Shown one piece after another: positions 17,914 through 26,724 of a stretch of 64,000 bases of DNA. Source of the DNA: Bacillota bacterium (lineage in GTDB: Bacteria; Bacillota; Clostridia; Christensenellales; SZUA-584); NCBI GenBank assembly GCA_023428025.1, contig JAEYZN010000021.1:248001-312000 (forward strand), given 5' to 3'. A model generated the notes under the pieces. The model had not been told where the DNA came from, searched no databases, and saw only the letters and a program-made list of their open reading frames with translations. The stretch's first letter is position 1. Each line of letters begins with the position of its first letter. The position numbers were made by a program, and so were the translations under genes.

Positions 17914-19653
17914 CTATTTGTCATACTCCACATGCGGGATCACGATGCGCGCCAGCACGCGCTTTTCTCCTGCCTGCGCGATGGAAAGCTCGCCGTCCTC
18001 TCCGTAGAGTATTTTCAGCCGCCGGTTCACGTTGCGGATACCGATGTATTCGCGGCTGTCGTCGCCGTCCTCGTTTCCGCCGTCCCAGTCGAGCAGCCGC
18101 GCTACCTTTTTCTTGTCCATTTCCGACATGTATCCATCGTTTTCCACCTCGATGACGAGTATGTCTTTTTGAATCAGGCTGCGGATCACGATCTCGCCCC
18201 GTTGCTGCAGCGCGATGCCGTGCTCGAAAGCGTTCTCGACGATGGGCTGCAGGATAAGGCAGGGCACCAGGGCTTTCAGCGTCTCCGGCGCGGTCTCTTT
18301 GCGGACCGTCAGCCGGTCTCCCAGCCGCTCCGACAATATATACAGGTACGCGTCGGCATACACCAACTCCTGCTCCACGGTATCCCGTGCGCGCCCGCCG
18401 CGCGCCATGGCGGCGTCCAGCATGGTGGACAGCGCCTCGATCATACGGCACACCTTGGTATCCTCGACCATGCGGGCGGACCACGATATCGCCTCAAGCG
18501 TGTTGTTCAGAAAGTGCGGATTGATCTGAGATCGCAGCGCGCTGACGCGGGCATCCTGCAACGCCAGCTGTTCCTCATTGTTGCGCTCAAACTGATATTT
18601 GAGCTGTGCCGACATGCTGTTGAAGCGCTCCGTCAGATAGCGGAACTCGCGCCCACCGGGCAGCACCTTCACGGTATAACCGCGTTCGCCCGACTCCATA
18701 CGCCCGGCCGCGTCCACCAGCGCGTCCACCGGGCGCGACACATAATGGTAGTACGCCCACAGCACGAGCAAGAACAGCAGCCCGCCAAACACCGCCATCA
18801 GCGGCAGCAGGTTTGTGACGTCGGGCAGTTCGTCGGTCAGACGCGCGCTGTCCGACACGACACTCAGCCGTATCACATGTCCGGACAGTTTTGCGGACAC
18901 CCGGATCGTATAGAAGCTGCTTGCGGCATCGTACCAGATTCCGTCCGCGCCGGCTGTCCATCCGCCGTCCTCGCCCGTTACGACATACGTGTTGTCGTCG
19001 ATGTCCACGGCGGCGCGCTCCATCCAAACGATACTGCGAATGCTCTCATACAGTATGTTCTGGTCACATTCCATCACGATCACGGCGTACGGCTTGAACC
19101 TGCTGTCCATGATGTTGCGCACCATATAAAGCCTGCTTCCGGCCTGCATGAAGCTAATCTGCGTGCCCATGTCCGGATAGGTTTCAAGAACGCGGTCATG
19201 AAAGCTTTTCTGGTATTGATAGAGGCTGTCGATCTCGCGCGAGTCTGTGCGATTGCTGACGTAGTAGATGGTGTCGGGGTCCGACACGAAAAACAGCAAC
19301 GTGGCGTTGAAATTATCGTCGTAGCCGTACTGCTGCAGCAAATATGAATTGACGGAACCGTAGAGCGCCACGTGGTCCTTGTCGCCAAGATACTTCCGGT
19401 AGGCATCGCTGATGGTATCGTTATATGAGCTTTCCCGCGAGGCGGCCATGGCACCGCTGATGTTGTCCTGCGTCCGCTGGAAAGCGATGCTCACGCTGGT
19501 GGCGATGGTGTCGCGTATCCGGTCCTGCACATTGTTGGCAAGAGTATAGCTCGAATAGAGCAGTATGACTGTAATGGGCACGACCCAGCATATCGCCATG
19601 ACCGCCACCAGGCCCCATTTTAAAGGAAAACCGCGTTTAGGAGATTTACGCAA
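17914..19653 (-). CDS. YesM-type sensor histidine kinase
   Basis: 579 residues. TTG 19653 is used, with GGAGGT nine bases before it. An N-terminal helix (about 12-36), a long extracellular sensor (40-283), a second helix (285-302), a HAMP segment (YYHYVSRPVDALVDAAGRM), a His_kinase domain with phospho-acceptor His380 in SQINPHFLNNTLEAISW and a C-terminal ATPase domain (ILQPIVENAFEHGI, YIGIRNVNRRLKILYG). It pairs with the AraC-type regulator at 13738-14487. As the first gene of the importer cluster it is 129 bases upstream of the binding-protein gene. Confidence 0.93.
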   Translation of the reverse strand: MRKSPKRGFPLKWGLVAVMAICWVVPITVILLYSSYTLANNVQDRIRDTIATSVSIAFQRTQDNISGAMAASRESSYNDTISDAYRKYLGDKDHVALYGSVNSYLLQQYGYDDNFNATLLFFVSDPDTIYYVSNRTDSREIDSLYQYQKSFHDRVLETYPDMGTQISFMQAGSRLYMVRNIMDSRFKPYAVIVMECDQNILYESIRSIVWMERAAVDIDDNTYVVTGEDGGWTAGADGIWYDAASSFYTIRVSAKLSGHVIRLSVVSDSARLTDELPDVTNLLPLMAVFGGLLFLLVLWAYYHYVSRPVDALVDAAGRMESGERGYTVKVLPGGREFRYLTERFNSMSAQLKYQFERNNEEQLALQDARVSALRSQINPHFLNNTLEAISWSARMVEDTKVCRMIEALSTMLDAAMARGGRARDTVEQELVYADAYLYILSERLGDRLTVRKETAPETLKALVPCLILQPIVENAFEHGIALQQRGEIVIRSLIQKDILVIEVENDGYMSEMDKKKVARLLDWDGGNEDGDDSREYIGIRNVNRRLKILYGEDGELSIAQAGEKRVLARIVIPHVEYDK

Positions 19654-19745
19654 CTTAGCCGTACCTCCGGTTGTTGTGCGTTACTGATATGATGATATTT
19701 GGCAAAATGATTATATCATTTCCAAAGGCTATTTTTCAATCATTC

Positions 19746-19784
19746 AAAAAACCGCTCCGCAGAATATATCCGCTGCGACGCGGT
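19746..19784 (-). terminator. Terminator of the chitobiose operon
   Basis: On the minus strand the arms ACCGCGTCGCAG and CTGCGGAGCGGT pair with one mismatch, followed by six T. It lies 33 bases after the nagA stop and before the kinase gene, separating the catabolic and uptake units. Confidence 0.8.
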
Positions 19785-19816
19785 CCATCATTGCCGTATG
19801 CCCACGGCCCTGAAAT

Positions 19817-20953
19817 TCAGCTCTTATGCCTTTGGATGCGCTGCCCTGAAATGTATACGGACCTGATGTTCCAGGCGGTATCCATCACCAAAAAGTCGGC
19901 GCGTTTTCCCGTAGCGATCACGCCGATATCGTACGCGCCCAGCACACACGCCGGAACCGCCGTCGCACAGCGCAGCGCCTTCTCTGCCGGTATGCCCATG
20001 CCGATGACGCGCCGCACACAGTCAAGCAGCGTCGCCACGGAACCCGCGATGGTGCCGTCCTCCAGCGTTGCACGCCCCGCCCTTACCGTCACTCGCTGCC
20101 CGCCCAGCGTGCTGACACCGCCCTCCGGCAGCCCCGCCGCCGGTATCGCGTCGCTGATGAGGCAGATGCGCTCCGCTCCGAACAGCTTAAACGCCGCGCG
20201 CACCGCACTGGGGTGCACATGAATACCGTCGCCGATCAGCTCCGCTGTCACGCCCGGCCTTTCCGCCGCCGCGCCGATGACACCCGGCTCCCGGTGCAGC
20301 AGCGGCGGCATCGCGTTGAACAGGTGTGTGAGATGTGAAACACCGGCATCAAAACCTGCCGCAGCCTCGTCATAGTGCGCGTTGGTATGTGCCGCCGCAC
20401 AGGCGATGCCCATCGCGACTACAGCGCGGATATATTCCGCCGCACCCGGCAGCTCCGGCGCGACGCACGCGATGCGGATCAGCCCGTCAGCCGCGTTTTG
20501 CAGCCGCTCCAGCGTGCTTATATCAGGCCGCCGCAGATATCGTGCCTCGTGCGCCCCCTTCTTCTCCTCGCTGAAAAACGGCCCCTCCATCGTGATGCCG
20601 CGCAGCGACGCGCAGCCCGCAGGCGCTTCGCGTTTCAGCCACGCAGCGTTTTTATATGCCGCCTGCAGCGCCGTTTCAGGCAGCGTCAACGACGTCGCGC
20701 TGAAGCTGGTGGTGCCCGAAAGCGCAAGATGTCGTGCGATTATGACCAGGCCGTCATAACCTCCGTCCGACAAATCCACGCCGCTGTTGCCGTGCAGGTG
20801 GATATCGACCAAACCGGGCACCACAACATCGCAGTCGTCCGGTGCTTCGCACCCGCGTGCGTTTATCTCCGCAAAGAAACCGTCTTCCACACGGATATCA
20901 CCATAATGAAAGCGGAAATCCTCGCCGTAATAGCGCACGCTTGAGATCAGCAT
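19817..20953 (-). CDS. nagA: N-acetylglucosamine-6-phosphate deacetylase
   Basis: 378 residues, normal length. It removes acetate from GlcNAc-6-P to give GlcN-6-P. Amidohydrolase features: PGLVDIHLHGNSGVDLSDG (metal HxH region; the second His is in the LHG context typical of NagA), TMEGPFFSEEKKGAHEA (metal Glu), AHTNAHYDEA, LTHLFNAMPPLLHREPGV, ELIGDGIHVHPSAV and LISDAIPAAG (catalytic Asp). The ATG lies inside the end of the ROK-like gene (7-base overlap), with GAGGAAAG as binding site. It is the last gene of the operon. NagB, the next enzyme, is not in the window. Confidence 0.95.
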   Translation of the reverse strand: MLISSVRYYGEDFRFHYGDIRVEDGFFAEINARGCEAPDDCDVVVPGLVDIHLHGNSGVDLSDGGYDGLVIIARHLALSGTTSFSATSLTLPETALQAAYKNAAWLKREAPAGCASLRGITMEGPFFSEEKKGAHEARYLRRPDISTLERLQNAADGLIRIACVAPELPGAAEYIRAVVAMGIACAAAHTNAHYDEAAAGFDAGVSHLTHLFNAMPPLLHREPGVIGAAAERPGVTAELIGDGIHVHPSAVRAAFKLFGAERICLISDAIPAAGLPEGGVSTLGGQRVTVRAGRATLEDGTIAGSVATLLDCVRRVIGMGIPAEKALRCATAVPACVLGAYDIGVIATGKRADFLVMDTAWNIRSVYISGQRIQRHKS

Positions 20954-22308
20954 GCGCTTTCCTCTTTCAGCATCGGCAACGACGCTGCCGCCAGGGACTG
21001 CCCCACGCGGCGGAAGGTGTCGTCCGGCAACATCAGATCGATCCTGACGTCGGGATATTCCTCATGCAGCACGCGCCGTGCGGTCATCATGATGGTTTCG
21101 CCGCCCGCATCACTCATCACACGGCCCAGCAGCAGCACGCTCTCCATGCCGTAGATATCATGGTAAAAGGGCAATGTATGCCCGAGATAACAACCAATAT
21201 CTGAAAATATGCGCAGCGCCATCTCGTCGTAACGTATCGCGGCGCTCTGCACAGCCTTTAACTTTTCAGCTGGCGAGCCATTGGGAAGTGGGAAGTTCGC
21301 ATGGCCCGCCAGCTTTATCACGGCGTCCCGGGAGAAATAGGATACGCCGCAGCCCGTGTCGCCCGACCATTCATCGCGCATGGCCATCGGATTCAGATCT
21401 ACCGGCACAAAGGCCAGCTCATTCAGCCAGCCGGTGACGCATCCGTCCAAATCCACATAGCCCGCTGCCTCGCTGGTCCCCATCGAAATGCCCAGCAGCG
21501 CGTTGCGCCCGAAATATGTTGCGCCCGCCAGCGCAGTCACATCGCCGTTATTGCATACCGCGACGGGGACGTTACCGATCTCTTTCGCGGCACGCAGATA
21601 GATGTCGCGCACATATTTGTCAAAGGCGTCGCGTGGGATGGCCCGGAACAGCGAGGCCGCCGCCGTGCGGTCGTTAATGAATATGCCCGCCGACGAGATG
21701 CCGATGCCGTCAACACGCGGCAGGTGCGCCGCCGCATTTTTCAGTGCACTCACGATGCCCTCAAAGTGGTACGCCGGGTCAGCGTTCAGCTTGGGGTCCC
21801 AGATTACCTCTTCAGAATACACCATTTTACCATCCATAATGGCAGATACTTTGCGGTCATTGCCGCTCGCGTCAAAACCAATGCGGCAACCATTCAGCCG
21901 CCTGCCGACACAACGCGGGCTTTCCCGGGGTTCCGGCTTGTCATCGTAGCGCCGGTGTTCCACCTCAAAAGGCCGCTGATACACATCATTCATAAAATCG
22001 GCATCGAAAGCGCGCGCCCCGCCCGGCCTGTAAGCTTCCGCAATACGGTGGAAAACCGCCTCTGGCCCACAGACGATCAGTCTGTAGCCGCCTTTCTGCC
22101 ACAGCAGCGTCTTGGCCATGCGCTCTGCGAAATGACAGTCTCTGGCCATGTCGGCGCGCAGTCTGAATTCCATGACTGAAAGCCCGCCCTCACGCTCCGC
22201 CGCAATACAAACCGGAATGGCCGCGTTTTTTTCATAAGCCCGTTTCACCGCCGCGACAGGCATAAATTCCGGGTCATAATACGGCCTGTTTTTAATGGCT
22301 GGCTTCAT
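20947..22308 (-). CDS. ROK-like sugar kinase with N-terminal extension
   Basis: 453 residues from ATG 22308, which has AGGTGG just before it; a GTG at 22323 overlapping the preceding stop is an alternative. Residues from about 145 resemble an actin-fold ROK kinase: RIGFDASGNDRKVSAIMDG (a diverged phosphate-1 loop), VDGIGISSAGIFI, VAVCNNGDVTALAGATYFG and LLGISMGTSEAAGYV. The usual ROK zinc motif (CxCGxxGCxE) is absent; only DTGCGVSYFS stands at that place. The first about 140 residues match nothing I recognise. Context suggests it phosphorylates free GlcNAc released by the phosphorylase to GlcNAc-6-P. Substrate is inferred only. Confidence 0.65.
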   Translation of the reverse strand: MKPAIKNRPYYDPEFMPVAAVKRAYEKNAAIPVCIAAEREGGLSVMEFRLRADMARDCHFAERMAKTLLWQKGGYRLIVCGPEAVFHRIAEAYRPGGARAFDADFMNDVYQRPFEVEHRRYDDKPEPRESPRCVGRRLNGCRIGFDASGNDRKVSAIMDGKMVYSEEVIWDPKLNADPAYHFEGIVSALKNAAAHLPRVDGIGISSAGIFINDRTAAASLFRAIPRDAFDKYVRDIYLRAAKEIGNVPVAVCNNGDVTALAGATYFGRNALLGISMGTSEAAGYVDLDGCVTGWLNELAFVPVDLNPMAMRDEWSGDTGCGVSYFSRDAVIKLAGHANFPLPNGSPAEKLKAVQSAAIRYDEMALRIFSDIGCYLGHTLPFYHDIYGMESVLLLGRVMSDAGGETIMMTARRVLHEEYPDVRIDLMLPDDTFRRVGQSLAAASLPMLKEESAC

Positions 22309-22319
22309 GTCGCCCACCT

Positions 22320-23732
22320 TCACAGCTTCAGGAATTCCTTCCAGATATCAATGCAGCTGACGGCATCCGCTTCACATGACATCTCGGCGCACATCCGCAG
22401 CAGCGGCTCCGTGCCGGAAAACCGGCAAATCACCCAGCCGCCATCTTTGAAATATACCTTGCACCCGTCCAGATACGACACGCGGTCCGTCTCAAACGGG
22501 AATGCGGGCAGCGCCTTTTCAACGAACAGCCGGTCCATCAACTGCTGCTTTTTCGTGTTCGTCATCGTAAAATCGGCGTCGGCGATATACAGCGTACCGC
22601 AGCGTTCCTCGATTTCACGGTAGATCGCCGAAAGGGTCTTGCCCGTCCTTGCGACCATCTCCACCAGCAGCGTGGCCGCATAGATGCCGTCCTTGCCGGG
22701 GATATGCCCCCTCACCGTCAGGCCGCCCGACGACTCTCCGCCGATCAGCGCGTCCGTCTCCTGCATCTTGGCCGAGATATGCTTAAAACCCACGGGAACC
22801 TCATAACACCGCTCGCCAAAGCCCGCCGCCACACAGTCAAGGAGATGGGTCGTCGAGTTGTTGCGGACCACCGCTCCCTTCCAACCGCGATAAGCCATCA
22901 GGTAATAGTACAGCAACACGAGTATCTTATTGGGATGCAGGAATGTTCCCATATCGTCGATGATGCCGATGCGGTCCGCGTCGCCATCCGTCGCGATACC
23001 CAGGTTGCAGTGGTTCTCAACCACAAAGTTGGTCAGAGCTCCCAGCGTCTGCAGGCTGGGCGATGGCAGGCGTCCGCCGAACAGCGTATCGTGCCGCTCG
23101 TGGATGACCTCCACCTCACAGCGCGCCGTCAGCAGTATGGTCTGCAGGCTCGTGCGGCTCACGCCATACATGGGATCCAGCGCAATCTTGAGATGCGCGC
23201 TTTTGATCGCTTCCACATCCGCGAGCGCGAGGATACTGTCAATATATTCATTGAACGGATTGATTTTTGTGATAAGCTGCTGCTCCAGCGCTTCGACATA
23301 CGGCACCGCGGGAACCAGCTTGCCGTCCATCGCCGCGATATGCCGTTCGATCTCTTCGGTCACATCCTCGGCGGCATCCCGTCCGCCTTCGGTGAACACC
23401 TTGATGCCGTTGTATATCGCCGGGTTGTGGCTGGCTGTCACCGCAATGCCATACGGCAACCCATACTGGCGCACGGTGAACATGATCAGCGGCGTTGGCG
23501 CCTCGCGGTCCAGCAGCATGCACGGCACATGCATGCCCGCGCATACCTCCGCAAACCACTGCGCCGCCGGTTTGGACAGAAACCTGCGGTCGTACCCGAT
23601 GCAGATGCCTTTATCGGCGACGCCCTGCTCCCACATCATGGTGCACAGAGCCGCGCACAGCTGCTGCACGTTGCCCTTGGTGAATTCTTCTCCGATAACG
23701 GCCCGCCAGCCGCCTGTTCCGAATTTGATCAT
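22320..23732 (-). CDS. Phosphohexomutase (phosphoglucomutase/phosphomannomutase family), probable GlcNAc-1-P mutase
   Basis: 470 residues from ATG 23732, which overlaps the upstream stop (ATGA), after GGGGGAG. Alpha-D-phosphohexomutase landmarks: IKFGTGGWRAVIGEEFT, catalytic Ser loop VTASHNPAIYNGIK, metal loop ATDGDADRIGIID, sugar-binding GGESSGGLTVRGHIPGKDG and phosphate-binding CRFSGTEPLLRM. Such enzymes act on glucose-, mannose- or GlcNAc-phosphates, and sequence alone does not settle which. Placed between a GH94 phosphorylase and NagA, the sensible job is GlcNAc-1-P to GlcNAc-6-P. Confidence 0.88.
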   Translation of the reverse strand: MIKFGTGGWRAVIGEEFTKGNVQQLCAALCTMMWEQGVADKGICIGYDRRFLSKPAAQWFAEVCAGMHVPCMLLDREAPTPLIMFTVRQYGLPYGIAVTASHNPAIYNGIKVFTEGGRDAAEDVTEEIERHIAAMDGKLVPAVPYVEALEQQLITKINPFNEYIDSILALADVEAIKSAHLKIALDPMYGVSRTSLQTILLTARCEVEVIHERHDTLFGGRLPSPSLQTLGALTNFVVENHCNLGIATDGDADRIGIIDDMGTFLHPNKILVLLYYYLMAYRGWKGAVVRNNSTTHLLDCVAAGFGERCYEVPVGFKHISAKMQETDALIGGESSGGLTVRGHIPGKDGIYAATLLVEMVARTGKTLSAIYREIEERCGTLYIADADFTMTNTKKQQLMDRLFVEKALPAFPFETDRVSYLDGCKVYFKDGGWVICRFSGTEPLLRMCAEMSCEADAVSCIDIWKEFLKL

Positions 23733-26128
23733 ACTGTCTCCCCCATCTCGACCACCGCACGGCAAACCTCGCCCGCAGGCAATATGGGCAGCTTGGCCAC
23801 CGCCTGTCCGTCCGCCAATATTCGTTTCACACCCTGCTGGACGCCCTGCGGGTTTTTAACCGCAATCTCGTAGCGCGCGCCGCACCATTGCCGATGGATG
23901 CTGAACGCCTTCCAGTCCGCCGGCACGCAGGGATCTACCGCCAGCCCGTCGAAATCAGGCCGGATGCCGAGAATATATTGCGTCGCTGCGAAATACGCCC
24001 AACCCGCCGAGCCCGTCATAAACGGGTGCCGCGCCCGGCCGAACGCCGTATGCGCCGCGCCCATGACGAACTGGCAGTAGCTGTACGGTTCGGATTGGCG
24101 CACCTCGATTTTGTCATTCTGATAGTAGGGGCAGAGCGCATCATAAAACTTCATCGCGCCTTCACCGTTGCCCAACATGCACTGGGCCGCCCATGCCCAT
24201 GGATTGGGGTGGGAAAATATCGCGCCGTTCTCCTTAACACCCGGATATACGCGCGTCACAAAGCCGATGCTGTCGTCCCTCTTGGTATACGGCGGTGCGT
24301 TGAGCATCAGGCCGTAGGGCGTATACAAATGCTTTTCCACCGCCTCCATCGCCCTGCGCCCGCGCTCTCCGGCGGCGACACCCGAAAGCACCGCCCACGC
24401 ATTGCTTTCCAGATGCATACGGCCTTCCTCGTCGGCTTGCGTGCCGATTTTGCGGCCATCCGCCGTGATGCCGCGGATGTACCATTCACCGTCCCACAGC
24501 ACGTCCTCACAGGTCTTTTTCACTCGCTCCGCCATTGCCGCGTAGTGCTGCGCGTCCGCGCTGCGCCCCAGATGCTTTGCCAGCTCCACAAATTGAACGA
24601 GGCCCCAATGGTGCAGGAAGCTGACCATCGCGCTCTCGCCGCCCCCCAGATTCAGGCAGTCATTCCAGTCCGCGCGCAACCCCTTACAGATGCCGTGCGC
24701 ACCCACTTCCCGCGCCGAGAATTCCAGAACGCGGCGCATGTGCTCATAGACCGTGCCCTCTCCGCCGTCGGCATAGGTGACGACCTCATCCGCGAAGCCC
24801 GACTCTCGGGTCTCTTTGATATAGTTCACGATTGCTCCGACCAGCCACAGCGCATCGTCCGCGCAGGCATCCGCAATGCTGTGCACAACGTCTTCTCGGC
24901 GCGGCATGGGCATCACCGTGGGCGATTTGAAATCCTGCGGCTTGCGGTTTGGCACGAACCACACCGGCTCGAACAGGTGCAGGCCGTAGCCGTCCCGCGT
25001 CAGCGCGCGCAGCAGCTCCACGACGCGCTGTCGGCATTTGGCTGGGTTGGAATGCGGGATGCTCATCGCGTCCTGCGCCGTATCGCGGTAACCGAGGCCG
25101 GTGCGCCCGCCCACCTCGATGAAAGAGGAGAAGCGTGAGAACATCACATTAATCTCACTCTGATACAGCGTCCACTGATTGGTCAGTGTGTTGAGCCCGT
25201 TGTTGGGGGTATCAATCTGAAAGCGGGCGCATTTTTCGTCCCAGAAGCTGCGCAGCCGGATGAACTCTGCGTCCGCTGCGGCAGCTTTGCCGTACTTGGC
25301 GCGCATCCTCTTTCCGCTATCCACGCCGCCCTCGCCCAGCAGATAGATCAGCCGGACTTCCCCATCCGGTTGAAGAATCAGCTTCTTTTGCAGGCACCCG
25401 CAGTGGTTGTTACCTTTCTCGAAACTGCTTCCGCAGGCGCCTTGCTCCACCGCGATCGGGTTTCTCTCAGTACGGTACGGCCCGATGAAGGCGTCGCGCA
25501 GGCAGTCGAAGCCGTCAGGAACAAAGTTCGCCGTCAGGAACTGACAGCTGTCCTCCTCGTAATGCAATTCGTGCTCGATCACGCCGTCCTCATAACGCGA
25601 ACCTGCCGCGTACAGGCTCATCTGAAAGTTTCGGTTATCCATGTCGATGTGGTGAAACGAAAACTCGACGTAGGAATAGACGCTTAAGCTGCGCGGACTG
25701 CTGCCGGCGTTATGTACGCACACGTCCCATATCTCCACCGGGTCGTCCTGCGCCACAAACAGCGTCTGCTCTGCCTTTATGTCATTATAATCGCAGAGGT
25801 ATCGGGAGTAAGAAAAGCCATGGCGGCAGGTGTAATGCGCCTTATCGAGCGGTTTGCCCACCGGTTGCCATGAAATGCTCCAGTAATCACCCGTTTCGTC
25901 GTCGCGCAGATACACGTAATGGCCGGGGCCGTCCATCGGCACGCCGTTGGGCCTGAAGCGCGTGATGCGATGATATTCCGGTGAACCACAGAACAGGTAG
26001 CCGCCCGCCGTATGGTTGAAAACGCCGCACATGTTCTGGGTGCCGATATAGTTCGTCCAGGATGCGGGAAGGTCAACACGTTCGATGACATATTCCCTGT
26101 TTGCCTCGTCAAAGCTGCCGTAACGCAT
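23729..26128 (-). CDS. GH94 glycoside phosphorylase, probably N,N'-diacetylchitobiose phosphorylase
   Basis: 799 residues from ATG 26128 (AGAGGTG upstream). It would cleave (GlcNAc)2 with phosphate into GlcNAc-1-P and GlcNAc in the cytoplasm. GH94 layout: N-terminal beta-sandwich (RYGSFDEANREYVIERVDLPASWTNYIGT), linker, (alpha/alpha)6 barrel with GRTGLGYRDTAQD, catalytic Asp490 in RADWNDCLNLGGGESAM, EEGRMHLESNAWAV, PGVKENGAIFSHPNPWA and the phosphate-site region MTGSAGWAYFA. The segment SIPHSNPAKCRQRVVELLRAL and the 799-residue length agree better, from memory, with chitobiose phosphorylase than with cellobiose phosphorylase. The nagA and mutase neighbours support this. It is the first gene of the operon. 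Confidence 0.85.
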   Translation of the reverse strand: MRYGSFDEANREYVIERVDLPASWTNYIGTQNMCGVFNHTAGGYLFCGSPEYHRITRFRPNGVPMDGPGHYVYLRDDETGDYWSISWQPVGKPLDKAHYTCRHGFSYSRYLCDYNDIKAEQTLFVAQDDPVEIWDVCVHNAGSSPRSLSVYSYVEFSFHHIDMDNRNFQMSLYAAGSRYEDGVIEHELHYEEDSCQFLTANFVPDGFDCLRDAFIGPYRTERNPIAVEQGACGSSFEKGNNHCGCLQKKLILQPDGEVRLIYLLGEGGVDSGKRMRAKYGKAAAADAEFIRLRSFWDEKCARFQIDTPNNGLNTLTNQWTLYQSEINVMFSRFSSFIEVGGRTGLGYRDTAQDAMSIPHSNPAKCRQRVVELLRALTRDGYGLHLFEPVWFVPNRKPQDFKSPTVMPMPRREDVVHSIADACADDALWLVGAIVNYIKETRESGFADEVVTYADGGEGTVYEHMRRVLEFSAREVGAHGICKGLRADWNDCLNLGGGESAMVSFLHHWGLVQFVELAKHLGRSADAQHYAAMAERVKKTCEDVLWDGEWYIRGITADGRKIGTQADEEGRMHLESNAWAVLSGVAAGERGRRAMEAVEKHLYTPYGLMLNAPPYTKRDDSIGFVTRVYPGVKENGAIFSHPNPWAWAAQCMLGNGEGAMKFYDALCPYYQNDKIEVRQSEPYSYCQFVMGAAHTAFGRARHPFMTGSAGWAYFAATQYILGIRPDFDGLAVDPCVPADWKAFSIHRQWCGARYEIAVKNPQGVQQGVKRILADGQAVAKLPILPAGEVCRAVVEMGETV

Positions 26129-26157
26129 GATAGACACCTCTTTGTATATTCAACCTG

Positions 26158-26191
26158 ATTATAAAATATCCATGCGTAATGGATAATGGAT
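26158..26191 (-). promoter_or_regulatory. Putative promoter and operator of the chitobiose operon
   Basis: A minus-strand TATAAT (26158-26163) lies about 30 bases before the phosphorylase start. Directly upstream is an inverted repeat ATCCAT-GCGTA-ATGGAT (26168-26184), followed by another ATGGAT (26186-26191). The -35 match is poor (TTATCC), which suits a promoter needing an activator such as the AraC-type regulator nearby. Confidence 0.5.
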
Positions 26192-26724
26192 GTGAATGCA
26201 CATTATTGCCTGTGGTTGTGTATGTTGCGAGTATTCCACGCTTCTCACTTTGCCGCCCGGCAGACAACGCTATAACAAAACGAGCCGGCCTATGCAGGTG
26301 TGCCGTTTCGATGCTGAACGATGCGTATTCATCGTTCGCCGACAAACTGATCGATGCGCACTCATGCATTCACAGCCGGGCTCCATCGTCATCATATTTA
26401 GCCTGAGTTGGTCTTAAGCTGTATGGCTGAAGGCCGTATGGGCTGGTTAGCTTTAGTACAAGACAGTGAAAAGGCTTTCCAGTCATATGCTATCGGAAGG
26501 CTTTATAAGCTTGTTATATGATTCGCATAATTAAAACAAAGCCAGTCAAATAAATAAATGCAGGCGTGCTAATAACAACAGGCGGAACTATTGCACTTTC
26601 ACGGAAAATGCTCAGTATAATCACCACCACTCAGTTCAGGGAATCCGTGCGTCGGCCTTTCCATGTACGGCTCTGTACGATCGACTTTTGTGACGTGCCC
26701 TGTCGTCTATGGCCCAAAATGCAG
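26192..26724. other. Long intergenic region upstream of the chitobiose operon
   Basis: More than 500 bases without a convincing gene; open frames here are short and on both strands. It holds a perfect inverted repeat GAACGATG-N6-CATCGTTC (26316-26337) and a 10-base-arm hairpin at 26470-26503 that is stable only on the plus strand. No terminator for the permease gene ending at 26725 could be identified. Confidence 0.4.

Noticed and set aside
17857..19347. 496-residue open frame on the plus strand
   Set aside because: Antisense to the YesM kinase, with His/Arg-rich composition and no recognisable domain.
26470..26503. Hairpin as terminator of the FtsX permease gene
   Set aside because: Its pairing depends on G-U pairs that exist only on the plus strand, and the minus-strand version has mismatches.
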